Positions 15,413 through 24,041 are shown, counted from the first letter of the stretch. The stretch is 64,000 nt of DNA from HGM12998 sp900756495 (GCA_958477305.1 CAUEFI010000017.1:1-64000); one strand, 5' to 3'. The notes: a model not told the origin generated them from the sequence alone. Numbers and translations: made by a program.

Positions 15413-17698
15413 TTATACCAGGGGGGTTCCGCTCACGCGGGTATGGCCGGTCAGATCGGTGTAGTTGGGATTGCCGCTCTCGGAGGTGTTGCCCTCAAAG
15501 GTAACGCCGCCGTTGTTGATGTTGCTGTCAGAAGCCACAATCGCGCTGACCGCAGAGCCGGTGGCGGTGCAGTTGCGGATAACGCACTTGCCGTCCATCT
15601 TCAAGCCGGCCTTGCCGCCCACCACGCAGATGGCGCTGGCGCCCTGGTTTGCCGCATTGTCGGCGTTGTTGCTCTGGTTGTTGCAGATGGTGGTGCTCTT
15701 CATGGTTACCCGGGCCAGGTCGGAGATCCGGAGGGCCGCACGGGTAGCGCCGCCCTCGCAGCTTCCGTCCAGAATAACGTCGAACAGGCGCAGGATACCG
15801 TCGGTAATCTGGAGCATCTCCTTCTTGTCGTGCTCGCCGCGGTAAATCCGGAAGGCCGGACCGCCCTTCTTGCTGCGGATGGCGAAGCCGGAGTTGAAGC
15901 ACATGTCGGGCACCTTGCCGTTCTTGGAGACCACGGTATCGGCCAGCAGAGTGATGGTGCCGCCGCCGTGGTTGTTGGCGTCCTCCACAGCCTCCTCCAG
16001 GTTGTCGTAATACTCGCCGGTGAAGGAGCAGGTCTTTCCGGCCGCCACTGCCGCGGCGTCTCTGGCCTCCTGCTCGGCGAGGGCGGCCTCTTTCTCAGCC
16101 GCCACAGCGGAGCGATCGCTCTCCAGCACGCCCAGCGCATGGCGCACGGCCACCCAGCCGGTGGTGAGGGCCTCCAGAATGTTGCCGTAGACATAGAGGA
16201 AGCCGTTGAATGAGCCGCACTCGCCGCAGTTGTAGAGGTGCGGGATGGTCTCCCCATAGGGGGTCAGGGTCTGGCACTCGGCATTCCTGGCCGGGCCGCC
16301 CTGGGTATTGATGCAGCTGAAGCACAGCTCCACCGCGTAGAAGGGGCCGTCCTTGATGGGCAGCATGTGGCCCGAGTCCCGCTTGAAGTCGGGATCATGC
16401 TTCTCCTCACACAGCTGGTTCCAGCGGTCAATGGTCTTGCGCAGCGCCTTGGGGTCAATGCCGTTGATAGCCTCAGAGGGCGTATTGCAGGGGCGGTTGG
16501 CCTTCATGTTTGCGGCCAGCTCCTCAATGGTATCGCCCTTGAAGATCCACCCCTCGCGCAGGCCCCGCTCATTGTCGTTGCCCCAGTCGAAGATGGGGTT
16601 GTCGGGGTGGCGGTCATTCCAGACGCCGGCGTAGGTGTTCACGATGCCGGCCCGGCCGGTGCCCTTCCACAGAGGGCCCGCCTCAAAGACATTCTTGTCG
16701 AAGACCAGGAACATGGGCAGGTGAGAGTAGTCGAAGGTATGAGTATCCACGTCCAGGCCGGGATGGTGGTCGTGGGCATGGGCTCCGGTGCGGTCCTCCT
16801 TGAAGAAGCGGTTGCCCTCAAAGTCCACAATGACATAGTTATAGGGAGTGATGCCGTCGGTGGCGTCGGTGCTGATGGAGCAGTTGGCCATCTGGGAGGG
16901 GATCATGAAGCCCAGAGAACTGCTCTCGATGCTGGACATATGCCAGATACGGGCGCCGATGGCCTCGGCCATGGTAATGGCGTCGCCGGTGTTGTTGGGG
17001 GTGCCCCAGGGGAAAAAGCGTACACCGGGATAGCTGAAGTTGTTCTGCATCTCAATGTTGTTTTCATAGCCGCCGCAGCAGAGAATGACGCCCTTCTCAG
17101 CCCGGAAATACTTCTCCCCCTCGGGAGTGGCGGCGCGCACACCCAGCACCACCTTGGTGATGGGATCCTGGATCAGCTTGTCAACGCTGTGGCTCAGCCG
17201 CACCTCAATGCCGTACTTGTTGACGGCGGTCTCATGGAGCTCGTCGAACAGGAAGGGACCGGTGATGCCCCCGCGGCCGGCGACAAAGCCGTTCTGATAC
17301 TCGCTGGGGCGGTAGTGTCCGTCGCCGAATTCATCCGTCCAGATGAAATTCATGCCATACTTGGCAAGCCAAGCGGGCGTATCCTGGGCATACTCCAGGG
17401 CGGGGCGGAGGGTCTCAATCGGGGTGGCTCCATGGGCGCCGTGGCGGCAAATCTCCAGCCACTCATCCACATCCACGCCGACCGCGGTGTGAATATGGCC
17501 GCCGGAGACGGCGGTGTTTCCGCCGTCGGCCTCGGCCGACTTCTCCAGGACGATACAGCTCGCCCCCTCGTACTTGGCGGTGATGGCCGCGATAACGCCG
17601 GCGCCGCCGTAGCCGACCACGATGATATCGGCTTCGTCGTCCCAGTGATCAGGCAGCCAGGGGGCTTTCTCTCCGCAGGCAGACAGTTTCTCACTCAT
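15413..17698 (-). CDS. FAD-dependent fumarate-reductase-type oxidoreductase fused to a C-terminal beta-helix domain
   Basis: A 761-aa protein from ATG 17696-17698, after AGGAGGTACATACAAAG. Residues ~20-520 form a flavocytochrome c/urocanate-reductase-like flavoprotein: the dinucleotide fold DIIVVGYGGAGVIAAITAKY, EGNRFFKEDR, PFYAVELCFSCINTQGGPAR, and LYNCGECGSFNGF near the FAD-binding end. A helical linker (~540-580) joins a ~170-residue C-terminal region with parallel beta-helix character (NLEEAVEDANNHGGGTITLL; repeated I-x-N-x and V-x-G strands to the end). No signal peptide, heme motif or FMN domain is seen. The substrate is unknown; the fusion is unusual. Confidence 0.85.
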   Translation of the reverse strand: MSEKLSACGEKAPWLPDHWDDEADIIVVGYGGAGVIAAITAKYEGASCIVLEKSAEADGGNTAVSGGHIHTAVGVDVDEWLEICRHGAHGATPIETLRPALEYAQDTPAWLAKYGMNFIWTDEFGDGHYRPSEYQNGFVAGRGGITGPFLFDELHETAVNKYGIEVRLSHSVDKLIQDPITKVVLGVRAATPEGEKYFRAEKGVILCCGGYENNIEMQNNFSYPGVRFFPWGTPNNTGDAITMAEAIGARIWHMSSIESSSLGFMIPSQMANCSISTDATDGITPYNYVIVDFEGNRFFKEDRTGAHAHDHHPGLDVDTHTFDYSHLPMFLVFDKNVFEAGPLWKGTGRAGIVNTYAGVWNDRHPDNPIFDWGNDNERGLREGWIFKGDTIEELAANMKANRPCNTPSEAINGIDPKALRKTIDRWNQLCEEKHDPDFKRDSGHMLPIKDGPFYAVELCFSCINTQGGPARNAECQTLTPYGETIPHLYNCGECGSFNGFLYVYGNILEALTTGWVAVRHALGVLESDRSAVAAEKEAALAEQEARDAAAVAAGKTCSFTGEYYDNLEEAVEDANNHGGGTITLLADTVVSKNGKVPDMCFNSGFAIRSKKGGPAFRIYRGEHDKKEMLQITDGILRLFDVILDGSCEGGATRAALRISDLARVTMKSTTICNNQSNNADNAANQGASAICVVGGKAGLKMDGKCVIRNCTATGSAVSAIVASDSNINNGGVTFEGNTSESGNPNYTDLTGHTRVSGTPLV

Positions 17699-17782
17699 CT
17701 TTGTATGTACCTCCTGCACGGCCGGGAATTCCGGCCATATTATTTTGGGATATGTTTCCCGATTCCAAGGTATCTTGGTTTC

Positions 17783-17849
17783 ATTATAGCAGAAGCCCGC
17801 ACACCGCGCCGTCATATTAAAATTAACAGCATGTCAACCCAGGGTTAAC
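17783..17849 (-). promoter_or_regulatory. Promoter and possible operator of the flavoprotein gene
   Basis: On the minus strand an extended -10 (TGCTATAAT) lies at 17783-17791. About 43 bp upstream there is a near-perfect palindrome GTCAACCCAGGGTTAAC (17833-17849), which could bind an activator. No adjacent regulator gene is visible. Confidence 0.4.
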
Positions 17850-17923
17850 GTTCTTATTTTTTTAAAAATACGGCAAAATCGCATGTTTTTTATCTTCAAA
17901 CATACCATATTCACCGAATGTTT

Positions 17924-18544
17924 TCAAGGCGTAAACATACGCTTCAGCACGGCCTCCATATGGCGGGCAAAGGTGCGGTGCCCCGCCTCGGAAAAGTGCA
18001 CCCCGTCAAAGGCCAGCTCGATCTCCCAGGCTCCGGCGTCGGCAAAGGACAGCCCCATCCGGAGCGCCAGATCCCGACAGCAGCGCGGGAGGCGGGCCGA
18101 CTCTCTGAGCAGCCGCGCTTCTTCCACCCACGCCCCCCGCCTCATGGGCGGCGGGGCGGTCAGGATCAGCTTCACACCCGTCAGTGCCGGGCGCTCCCTC
18201 AGCCGGCCCAAGAAGGCCTCCATCCGGGCCGCAACCCCCTCCGCCGTCAGCTCCGGATCCTGAAGCAGATCGTTGCCGCCCAGCATCACAATCAGGCCGT
18301 CCAGCCGGCCTGCCCGCTCCACTGTCTCCGCCGCCAATTCCACCTCCCTGGGACGGCGCGGGATTTCGCGTCCATTCTCCCCCCGGTTTAGAATCTCCCA
18401 ATCGGGCCTGGCGTTCAGGATACCCGTCCATCGAACCGTCTCGGGATAGCGGCTCCCCAGATAGGAGCGGGGATCGTAGCCGTAGGTGTTGGAGTCCCCA
18501 AAGCACAGAAGCCTGTATCTCCCGCCGCAGCGTATACTGTCCAT
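17924..18544 (-). CDS. SGNH/GDSL hydrolase
   Basis: A 206-aa protein with the four SGNH blocks: LLCFGDSNTYGYDP (catalytic Ser), NRGENGREIP, VMLGGNDLL, and the C-terminal D-x-x-H in FDGVHFSEAGH. It is a cytoplasmic esterase, lipase or arylesterase-type enzyme of unknown substrate. It is convergent with the flavoprotein promoter region and divergent from tsaE. Confidence 0.9.
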   Translation of the reverse strand: MDSIRCGGRYRLLCFGDSNTYGYDPRSYLGSRYPETVRWTGILNARPDWEILNRGENGREIPRRPREVELAAETVERAGRLDGLIVMLGGNDLLQDPELTAEGVAARMEAFLGRLRERPALTGVKLILTAPPPMRRGAWVEEARLLRESARLPRCCRDLALRMGLSFADAGAWEIELAFDGVHFSEAGHRTFARHMEAVLKRMFTP

Positions 18545-18715
18545 CTGCCTCGCTCCCCTCCATGCCGGCGCACTGCGCTCCGGCGCGTTCTGCCGCTATT
18601 TTAACACAGGACGGCCGGGAAGTCGATTTTTCTTCTTTCCCTCTCCGAAGCCTTTCCACCGCCCCCCATCTGTGTTATAATGCAGAGAGCAAACAATTGT
18701 CATATGAGGTGACGC

Positions 18716-19144
18716 ATGGAATACGTATCCAACAGTCCCGAGGAGACCGAGGAGCTGGGCGCCGCGCTGGCCGGGCGGCTGAACGCCGGGACGGTGGTGG
18801 CCTTTACCGGAGATCTGGGGGCGGGCAAAACCGCCTTTGTCCGCGGGATAGCCCGCGGTCTGGGAATTTCCGGGCGTGTCACCAGTCCCACCTTTACCAT
18901 TGTCAACGAATACGACGGAGGAAGGCTCCCGCTGTTCCACTTTGATATGTACCGCCTGAGCTCGGCCGGCGAGCTCTATGACATCGGCTGGGAGGACTAT
19001 CTCCGCCGGGGCGGGGTCTGCGCAGTAGAGTGGAGCGAGCATATGGAGGAGGCACTGGATGCAGGCGCCATCCGCGTGGATATCCGGCGGGGAGAGGGCG
19101 AGCACCAGAGGCGCATCACCGTCACTGGAGGGGAAAACGCATGA
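18716..19144 (+). CDS. tsaE: tRNA threonylcarbamoyladenosine biosynthesis ATPase TsaE
   Basis: A 142-aa protein with Walker A FTGDLGAGKTAFVRGIARGL, SPTFTIVNEY and HFDMYRLS, plus VEWSEH, all diagnostic of TsaE (YjeE). With TsaB and TsaD it forms the complex that installs t6A37 on ANN-decoding tRNAs. Its stop overlaps the tsaB ATG. Confidence 0.96.
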   Translation: MEYVSNSPEETEELGAALAGRLNAGTVVAFTGDLGAGKTAFVRGIARGLGISGRVTSPTFTIVNEYDGGRLPLFHFDMYRLSSAGELYDIGWEDYLRRGGVCAVEWSEHMEEALDAGAIRVDIRRGEGEHQRRITVTGGENA

Positions 19145-19854
19145 ATATTTTGGCCCTGGAGACCTCGGCAACGGCCTGTTCCGTGGCCCTGTGCGAGGAT
19201 GAGGTTCTGCTGGCCCAATCCTTTCAGAACTGCGGACTTACCCACAGCGTCACTCTGATGCCCATGCTGGAAGCTCTGCTCCGGCACTGCGGACATACGC
19301 TGGCCGAGGTCGACGTCATCGCCGCGGCGGCCGGGCCGGGGTCCTTTACCGGGCTGCGCATCGGCATATCCGCGGCCAAGGGGCTGGCCTGGGCCGACCA
19401 CAAGCCCTGCGCCGCCTGCTCCACGCTGGAGAGCATGGCCTGGCCCCTGGCACACATGGACGGAGCGGAGATCTGCGCCTGCATGGATGCCCGGCGCGGG
19501 CAGGTGTATAACGCCCGTTTTCTGGCCTCCGGCCTGGCGCTGGAGCGGCTCTGCCCCGACCGGGCTGTCAGCCTGGACGAGCTGGCCTCAGAGCTAAAAA
19601 TCCGCAAAAAACCGCAATTCCTGGTTGGAGACGGCGCGGTTTTATGCTATACTACCCTCAAGGAACAGGGGCTGGATGTGAGGCTGGCCCCGCCGCATCT
19701 GCGGTTTCAATCGGCGTGGGGGGTGGCGCGCTGCGCCCTGGAGCTGGCCCGTCATAACGCCCTTACCGACGCCCAGGGCCTTACACCCGCCTACCACCGG
19801 CTCTCACAGGCCGAGCGCGAACGAAAAGAACGTTTAGAAAAAGGGGTAATTTGA
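19141..19854 (+). CDS. tsaB: tRNA threonylcarbamoyladenosine biosynthesis protein TsaB
   Basis: A 237-aa protein starting at ATG 19141 (MNILALETSATACSVALCED). Family motifs are the N-terminal ALETS, the G-PGSFTGLRIGISAAKGLAW block near 63-83 and MDARRGQVYNA. It is the dimerisation partner of TsaD. The usual third gene (rimI or tsaD) does not follow; upp does. Confidence 0.96.
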   Translation: MNILALETSATACSVALCEDEVLLAQSFQNCGLTHSVTLMPMLEALLRHCGHTLAEVDVIAAAAGPGSFTGLRIGISAAKGLAWADHKPCAACSTLESMAWPLAHMDGAEICACMDARRGQVYNARFLASGLALERLCPDRAVSLDELASELKIRKKPQFLVGDGAVLCYTTLKEQGLDVRLAPPHLRFQSAWGVARCALELARHNALTDAQGLTPAYHRLSQAERERKERLEKGVI

Positions 19855-19856
19855 CG

Positions 19857-20492
19857 ATGGCTATGGAAAAGGTACATGTTCTGGACCACCCGCTGCTGCA
19901 GCACAAGCTCTCCATCCTCCGGGACGAAAACACCGGCGTAAAGGATTTTCGCCAGGTGGTGTCTGAAATCGCCACGCTGATGTGCTACGAGGCCACCCGC
20001 GATCTGCCGCTGGAAGAAGTGGAGATTAAGACCCCCGTGGCCACTGGCAGATTCAAGACCATCGCCGGGAAAAAGCTGGCCATTGTCCCCGTACTCCGGG
20101 CCGGCCTGGGTATGGTGGACGGCATCCTCACGCTGATCCCCTCCGCCAAGGTGGGCCACATCGGACTCTACCGGGATCCGGAGACGCTGGAGCCCGTGGA
20201 GTACTACTGCAAGATGCCCACCGACATTGCCGACCGGGACGTCATCATCCTCGACCCCATGCTGGCCACCGGCGGCTCCGCCTCCGCCGCCATCCAGTTC
20301 ATCAAGAACTATGAGGTTAAGCATATCAAGCTCATGAACATCATCGCCGCTCCCGAGGGCATCGAGCGGGTCCGCCGGGACCACCCCGACGTGGACATCT
20401 ATGTGGCTGCTGTAGACGAGAAACTCAACGACCACGGGTACATTGTCCCCGGTCTGGGCGACGCGGGCGACCGCATCTTCGGCACCAAATAG
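19857..20492 (+). CDS. upp: Uracil phosphoribosyltransferase
   Basis: A 211-aa protein (MAMEKVHVLDHPLLQHKLSI) starting three bases after the tsaB stop. It shows the PRPP-binding loop DVIILDPMLATGGSASAAI and the uracil-binding end YIVPGLGDAGDRIFGT. It converts uracil and PRPP into UMP for salvage. A strong terminator follows. Confidence 0.97.
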   Translation: MAMEKVHVLDHPLLQHKLSILRDENTGVKDFRQVVSEIATLMCYEATRDLPLEEVEIKTPVATGRFKTIAGKKLAIVPVLRAGLGMVDGILTLIPSAKVGHIGLYRDPETLEPVEYYCKMPTDIADRDVIILDPMLATGGSASAAIQFIKNYEVKHIKLMNIIAAPEGIERVRRDHPDVDIYVAAVDEKLNDHGYIVPGLGDAGDRIFGTK

Positions 20493-20498
20493 GCAGGC

Positions 20499-20543
20499 AT
20501 ACGGCGGGGGCCGGACGCAGATGCGTCCGGCCCCCGCCGTATG
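20499..20543. terminator. Bidirectional terminator between upp and the cassette region
   Basis: CATACGGCGGGGGCCGGACG and its complement CGTCCGGCCCCCGCCGTATG form a 20-bp stem around CAGATG. It separates the plus-strand core genes from the minus-strand surface-protein cluster. Confidence 0.8.
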
Positions 20544-20578
20544 TTCAAACGTCCCCGGAGCGGTACTGAATCCCGCCG

Positions 20579-20677
20579 CTAAAAAGCCGCAGGGCAAATC
20601 ATACGCCAGCCGCCCGCCAACAGCAGGCAGGACAGCAACAGGCACAGTACAATCGTCACGGCAGCCAGCTTGCTCAC
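20579..20677 (-). CDS. Small single-helix membrane peptide, 32 aa
   Basis: GTG at 20677 after GGAGGTGAAGCT starts MSKLAAVTIVLCLLLSCLLL, then AGGWRMICPAAF. It is a short peptide with one hydrophobic helix and a possible lipobox-like LSCL. It is translationally coupled to a 16-codon frame (MRGEIPDQTPRPEVKL) whose TGA overlaps the GTG. It is the most promoter-distal product of the cassette region and follows the half-repeat at 20768-20830. Function unknown. Confidence 0.45.
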   Translation of the reverse strand: MSKLAAVTIVLCLLLSCLLLAGGWRMICPAAF

Positions 20678-20767
20678 AGCTTCACCTCCGGGCGCGGCGT
20701 CTGATCCGGGATCTCCCCGCGCATCTCTGCCGCCCCTTCCCGGCCGGGCGGGGCGGCCCTTGTTGCA

Positions 20768-20875
20768 TCTCTGTCTATATAACGTCTCAGGGGGCGAAAA
20801 TCTCGCTGGATTTTCGGCTTTTTTCAGAAAATTTTTGAGGGCCGGGCGAAGTGCGCCCGGCCCTCTCTCTAAAGC
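20768..20875 (-). repeat. Cassette repeat, upstream half only (copy E), with terminator hairpin
   Basis: It contains the hairpin CGAAAATC/GATTTTCG and the sequence GAGACGTTATATAGACAG (minus strand) shared with copies A, B and D, but lacks the TGTCAG promoter half. Next to it GAGGGCCGGGCG/CGCCCGGCCCTC (20837-20865) forms a stem that probably terminates the 201-aa gene. The same stem follows the second copy of that gene at 25126-25154. Confidence 0.7.
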
Positions 20876-20897
20876 TACCGTAAGCCACCCATATTGT

Positions 20898-21503
20898 TTA
20901 AGTAATGGCTTCAGGGCGCCGTGAGACGTTCGAAACATAAAACAGCCAGCGCGAGCCGTTAAAGAGCCAGTTCTCCTTGGTGTCAATGGCATACAGGTTG
21001 TGATTCAGGAAATAAAAGCGTATGGAATGTTCCGTATCTGCCACGCCATATTCCTCAAATGTACACAGAACCGGCTTCCCAGTCGCCAGCTCAATAATCT
21101 CCTCTGTGGAGCTGAAACGAAATTTCAGTTTGGAAAAATCATAGTTGGAGAGTACGCTCACCCGCGTGAACATATCTTCAATTTGGTGTAGCCGGGCTTT
21201 GGGCTCGGAAAATGAAATCCTTCCGCCTTCGCCGCTTTCACCATAATACTGGCCGTCAATCATATAATAGCGCTTTTGGGAGTTGGAGTACTCTATGCTG
21301 TAATCCGGATCTGACCGGGTCTCCACAATGTGGTCGCTCCAATGCCGCTCCGGACTCCAGTAGACAAGCTCGCCCTCCAGGCAAAATTTATTGCTTGCAA
21401 GGGTACGGATAAACAAATCGCTTCTGTGCCGCGGAACAAACAGCGCGGCGGACAGGATCGCCAAAGCGGCCACGATTCCCAGGATACGGACAGCTTTTTT
21501 CAT
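20898..21503 (-). CDS. Secreted or membrane-anchored 201-aa protein of unknown function, copy 1
   Basis: Starts MKKAVRILGIVAALAILSAA: one N-terminal helix (signal anchor or uncleaved signal), then a ~175-residue extracytoplasmic domain. Visible segments are CLEGELVYWSPERHWSDHIV, RYYMIDGQYYGESGEGG and a tail ENWLFNGSRWLFYVSNVSRR. No known domain was recognised. The protein at 25188-25793 differs at only two positions (R/H near residue 33, I/V near 16). It lies 40 bp after the 75-aa gene, in the cassette driven from copy D. GGGGGA upstream fits a ribosome site. Confidence 0.8.
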   Translation of the reverse strand: MKKAVRILGIVAALAILSAALFVPRHRSDLFIRTLASNKFCLEGELVYWSPERHWSDHIVETRSDPDYSIEYSNSQKRYYMIDGQYYGESGEGGRISFSEPKARLHQIEDMFTRVSVLSNYDFSKLKFRFSSTEEIIELATGKPVLCTFEEYGVADTEHSIRFYFLNHNLYAIDTKENWLFNGSRWLFYVSNVSRRPEAIT

Positions 21504-21543
21504 ATCTTAAAATATATCCCCCAACTTTTTACTCATGTACACC

Positions 21544-21771
21544 TCATTTTTCTTTCTTTAAACAAAGAACTATGCCTACAGCTACCATGGCGATAGAAAT
21601 AAAGATACCGATATTAAGCGGATATCGGGTAAACATCCAGACTAACATTGCTGTCGAGTTCTGAAATCTAACTTGAGCGATATCTCCGAGTATTGGCCCT
21701 AAAAAAAGCTCTAGGCTCAAGACAGATAAACCCAACAGGAGTGAGAGAGCGCCACATAGTCGCCGTATCAT
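21544..21771 (-). CDS. Small two-helix membrane protein, 75 aa
   Basis: Start ATG 21769-21771 (MIRRLCGALSLLLGLSVLSL) after GGGGGATAT. Two hydrophobic helices (residues ~6-24 and ~50-70) flank a short outer segment. The C-terminus is basic (LKKEK). No family recognised. It is the first longer gene of the copy D cassette and precedes the 201-aa gene. Confidence 0.55.
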   Translation of the reverse strand: MIRRLCGALSLLLGLSVLSLELFLGPILGDIAQVRFQNSTAMLVWMFTRYPLNIGIFISIAMVAVGIVLCLKKEK

Positions 21772-21810
21772 ATATCCCCCCATTTTATTATATGATTAAT
21801 AAAATTACTT

Positions 21811-21918
21811 CTAACTTCTTTTGCGGTGGCCCAGAGAAGTAAGGTGTGGCAGTACGTAGCCTGCGTTCGCATAAATCAACCCATTGGACCCACCTCCTTC
21901 TGTGAATTTTGTTCCCAT
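21811..21918 (-). CDS. 35-aa leader peptide candidate starting MGT
   Basis: In copy D the conserved leader start ATGGGAACA, eight or nine bases after GGGGGAG, opens into 35 codons (MGTKFTEGGGSNGLIYANAG onward, ending GHRKRS). In copies A and B the same start is followed at once by a stop (MGT), in C after two codons (MG). The frame may be a remnant of the ancestral first gene of the cassette, a regulatory upstream frame, or chance. No signal peptide or known motif. Confidence 0.35.
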   Translation of the reverse strand: MGTKFTEGGGSNGLIYANAGYVLPHLTSLGHRKRS

Positions 21919-22108
21919 CGGAATCTCCCCCTTCCTGTTCTCCGCCATTGGCGGGCTCTCAGGTTGTTTCCATCTACATATCGCAGATGCCTCGGAAAAC
22001 TGACATTATTTTTTAAAATTTTTACCCAGCCGTGCCCCCTCTGTCTGTATAACGTCTCAGGGGGCGAAAATCTCGCTGGATTTTTGGCTTTTTTTTTAAT
22101 TTTTTAGA
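21911..22108 (-). repeat. Cassette leader repeat, copy D (complete)
   Basis: About 195 bp, nearly identical in order to copies A and B. In minus-strand order it has the hairpin plus GAGACGTTATACAGACAG, a GC-poor spacer, the TGTCAG-N19-TATGTAGATG promoter, the leader stem CCGCCA/TGGCGG, a ribosome site and ATGGGAACA. It heads the cassette 21771-20898. Confidence 0.8.
21972..22005 (-). promoter_or_regulatory. ECF-type promoter, copy D
   Basis: Minus strand TGTCAG (22000-22005), exactly 19 nt, then TATGTAGATG. Same architecture as the promoter of the sigma gene at 28703-28735. Confidence 0.65.
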
Positions 22109-22154
22109 GGGGCGGCCGTGCAAAGCACAGCCGTCCCTTCTGTGGACAATATTC

Positions 22155-22496
22155 TTACAAGATAAAAAGATCTGCCAGCAGATAGAGGCCGGGGGGCAGC
22201 ACCAGAAAGACGGCGTGCACAATCGGGAAGCCCTCCGTATCCCGGCGCTCGGGACTGTTGACCATTTCGCCCAGCATGGGTTCCCTGTGCGCAATGACGT
22301 TTCTGCCCTCATAGCTCTCCCCGCCGCCGATGGAGAAGAGCAGAAGAAGGAGAAAGAGGATTAACATCGGAATGCGGAGCGGCCATTCCCGCGAAAAGGC
22401 GCAGATGGAGAAGATCAAAAAGGCCGCATAATAGATTCCATAGCCGATGACGGTCTTTTTGTGGCGGATGAGAAAAGCGGCTGTTTTTTTCAGCAT
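22155..22496 (-). CDS. Three-helix membrane protein, 113 aa, unknown
   Basis: Starts MLKKTAAFLIRHKKTVIGYG after GAAAGGAGATGCGCT. It has helices at ~17-35, ~42-56 (LILFLLLLLFSIGGG) and ~93-112. The loop between the second and third helices is charged. No family recognised with certainty. A GTTATACAGATAG motif like the upstream half of the repeat lies ~50 bp before it, suggesting its own promoter. It is the last gene before copy D. Confidence 0.55.
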   Translation of the reverse strand: MLKKTAAFLIRHKKTVIGYGIYYAAFLIFSICAFSREWPLRIPMLILFLLLLLFSIGGGESYEGRNVIAHREPMLGEMVNSPERRDTEGFPIVHAVFLVLPPGLYLLADLFIL

Positions 22497-22619
22497 AGCG
22501 CATCTCCTTTCTGCATGCTCCTTTTCAGAGGCCCTGCAAAGCAGTGTCTCTATCTGTATAACGCCCTGCGCAGTACAGGAACGCCCTGGCCCCGCCCCAC
22601 GGCGGGGCCGGGGCGTTTT

Positions 22620-23261
22620 TCACCGATCAGGGGAGCTTCCATAGGTCCACGATATTTCCGACACAAATATAATAAAAATCTGCGAAACGGCATCCTGTTT
22701 ATATGGAAATGTGAACTTTATCTCGGGCATACCCCTTTCCGGCATAAAATAATAATAGAATTCGCCGTACTTCTCTCTCCTGACATAGGACGGATTACCC
22801 AGAAGTCCGGCGATTTCCTCGCCGTCTGCGCCCGAAAGCTCCTTGCCGTCAATGCAGAAGCTGTCCAGATTGTCTCCGCTGAGCCTCAGGCTCCTCAATC
22901 TGCATCGCTCCGGCTCTACTCCGTCCCTGCGGGAATCTATGTCCAAATATACCGTCACGCTGTCGTTTCCTCTGGTCAGCCTGTATCCGGCGGAGACGAG
23001 ATCGGATACGCCCGTCTCCTCCGTATACCTGCCTATCCACTCCACAGCCCTATCCTGCGTCCATCCGCGGTCGATAAAATCCTGCATCACAGGAGCAAGA
23101 GGATAATCCTCGCCGTTCAGCGAAAAGCCTGTCTCCTCCACCGGCGGTATATCTTTCCCGCCCCGAGGCTCCGCCCCCATTGCCGTGGCCAGCAGAAAGA
23201 CTATCACGGCAGCCGCAGCAATCACGATGATATACAGCCAGCGCTTTTTCGTTGGAATCAT
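22620..23261 (-). CDS. Membrane-anchored extracytoplasmic protein, 213 aa, unknown
   Basis: Starts MIPTKKRWLYIIVIAAAAVI after GGGGGCGAAAGA: a short basic N-terminus and one helix (~9-28), then a ~185-residue outer domain. Segments such as VYLDIDSRRDGVEPERCRLR and EEIAGLLGNPSYVRREKYGE recall small BLIP/SmpA-like lipoprotein folds, but I cannot assign a family. A GC-rich hairpin at 22589-22618 probably ends the transcript. Confidence 0.6.
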   Translation of the reverse strand: MIPTKKRWLYIIVIAAAAVIVFLLATAMGAEPRGGKDIPPVEETGFSLNGEDYPLAPVMQDFIDRGWTQDRAVEWIGRYTEETGVSDLVSAGYRLTRGNDSVTVYLDIDSRRDGVEPERCRLRSLRLSGDNLDSFCIDGKELSGADGEEIAGLLGNPSYVRREKYGEFYYYFMPERGMPEIKFTFPYKQDAVSQIFIIFVSEISWTYGSSPDR

Positions 23262-23299
23262 TCTTTCGCCCCCTTATCTACCTGTATCCATGGGACGGG

Positions 23300-23728
23300 C
23301 TACTGCTGTGTATCCTCTTTGCCGCAGTCCGCCCCCTGAGTAGCCTTTATTTGTCTATTCGTCGAAAGAATATACCCCAGGGCCAGAGAAAAGAAAATAT
23401 CAGAGTGGCTTCTTACAATCCATACAGACAACCGGCTTATAGCGTAAATTGGAACAAGCGGAAGAATCGTCAGCAATGCAAATATAACGGCAATCGTTAG
23501 CCGAACAGTTTTATATGTTTTACTGTATCGGATCCCCTGCCCTTTTCCTGATAGATACCCAATGAAAAAGAATGTAACAATTTGAACGATGTACGGGTTA
23601 ACAATAAACCCCTGATGATGTGCATAACTGCTCTCCAGTGAAAGATACACAAGAGTCCCAACAATGTATATCAAGAAAATAGAAACAAGTTTTACTATCA
23701 TTTTCATCGCTGAACTCATCCCAGTCAT
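23300..23728 (-). CDS. Multi-helix membrane protein, 142 aa, unknown, AT-rich
   Basis: The chosen ATG (23726-23728, MTGMSSAMKMIVKLVSIFLI) follows CGGAG. An upstream in-frame start at 23809 is possible but lacks a good site. About four hydrophobic helices are seen (~9-30, ~48-66, ~78-100, ~108-130). Base composition is clearly more AT-rich than neighbours, suggesting recent acquisition. It is headed by copy C of the TGTCAG promoter. Confidence 0.55.
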   Translation of the reverse strand: MTGMSSAMKMIVKLVSIFLIYIVGTLVYLSLESSYAHHQGFIVNPYIVQIVTFFFIGYLSGKGQGIRYSKTYKTVRLTIAVIFALLTILPLVPIYAISRLSVWIVRSHSDIFFSLALGYILSTNRQIKATQGADCGKEDTQQ

Positions 23729-23898
23729 TCTAAACTCCGCTTCAGAATATCCCTGCGGCCCATTTGGCATATCAGGAATCTGCGGATATAGAGCCGCATA
23801 TAATCCCAATTACCGTATAGTTAAATTCCGCTTTTTCATATGCCGGCGCTGCCGCTTTTATAAACATCCATACTGATAAAACGACAGCGTAAAGCTGA

Positions 23899-23998
23899 CT
23901 ATCCCATCGGAATCTACTTCTTCCTGCCCTCGCCATTGGCGGGCGCTCAGGTTGTTTCCATCTATATATTGCAGATGCCCCCGAAAACTGACATTACA
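23899..23998 (-). repeat. Cassette leader repeat, copy C (promoter half only)
   Basis: It contains the TGTCAG-N19-TATATAGATG promoter, the GGAAACAACCTGAGCGCCCG segment, the CCGCCA/TGGCGG stem and GATTCCGATGGGA, but lacks the upstream GAAAATC hairpin half seen in A, B and D. A stem TATAGCGG/CCGCTATA at 24002-24033 ends the preceding lipoprotein transcript. Confidence 0.75.
23961..23993 (-). promoter_or_regulatory. ECF-type promoter, copy C
   Basis: Minus strand TGTCAG (23988-23993), 19 nt, TATATAGATG. Apart from one base it equals copy A over the whole core. Confidence 0.7.
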
Positions 23999-24041
23999 TT
24001 TATAGCGGACACCACTTTGCAGTGGCCGCTATATGAATCCT

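Noticed and set aside
16238..17848. 536-aa open frame opposite the flavoprotein gene
   Set aside because: Antisense shadow of a GC-rich gene; its composition (Gly, Val, His rich) is not protein-like and no start signal is present.
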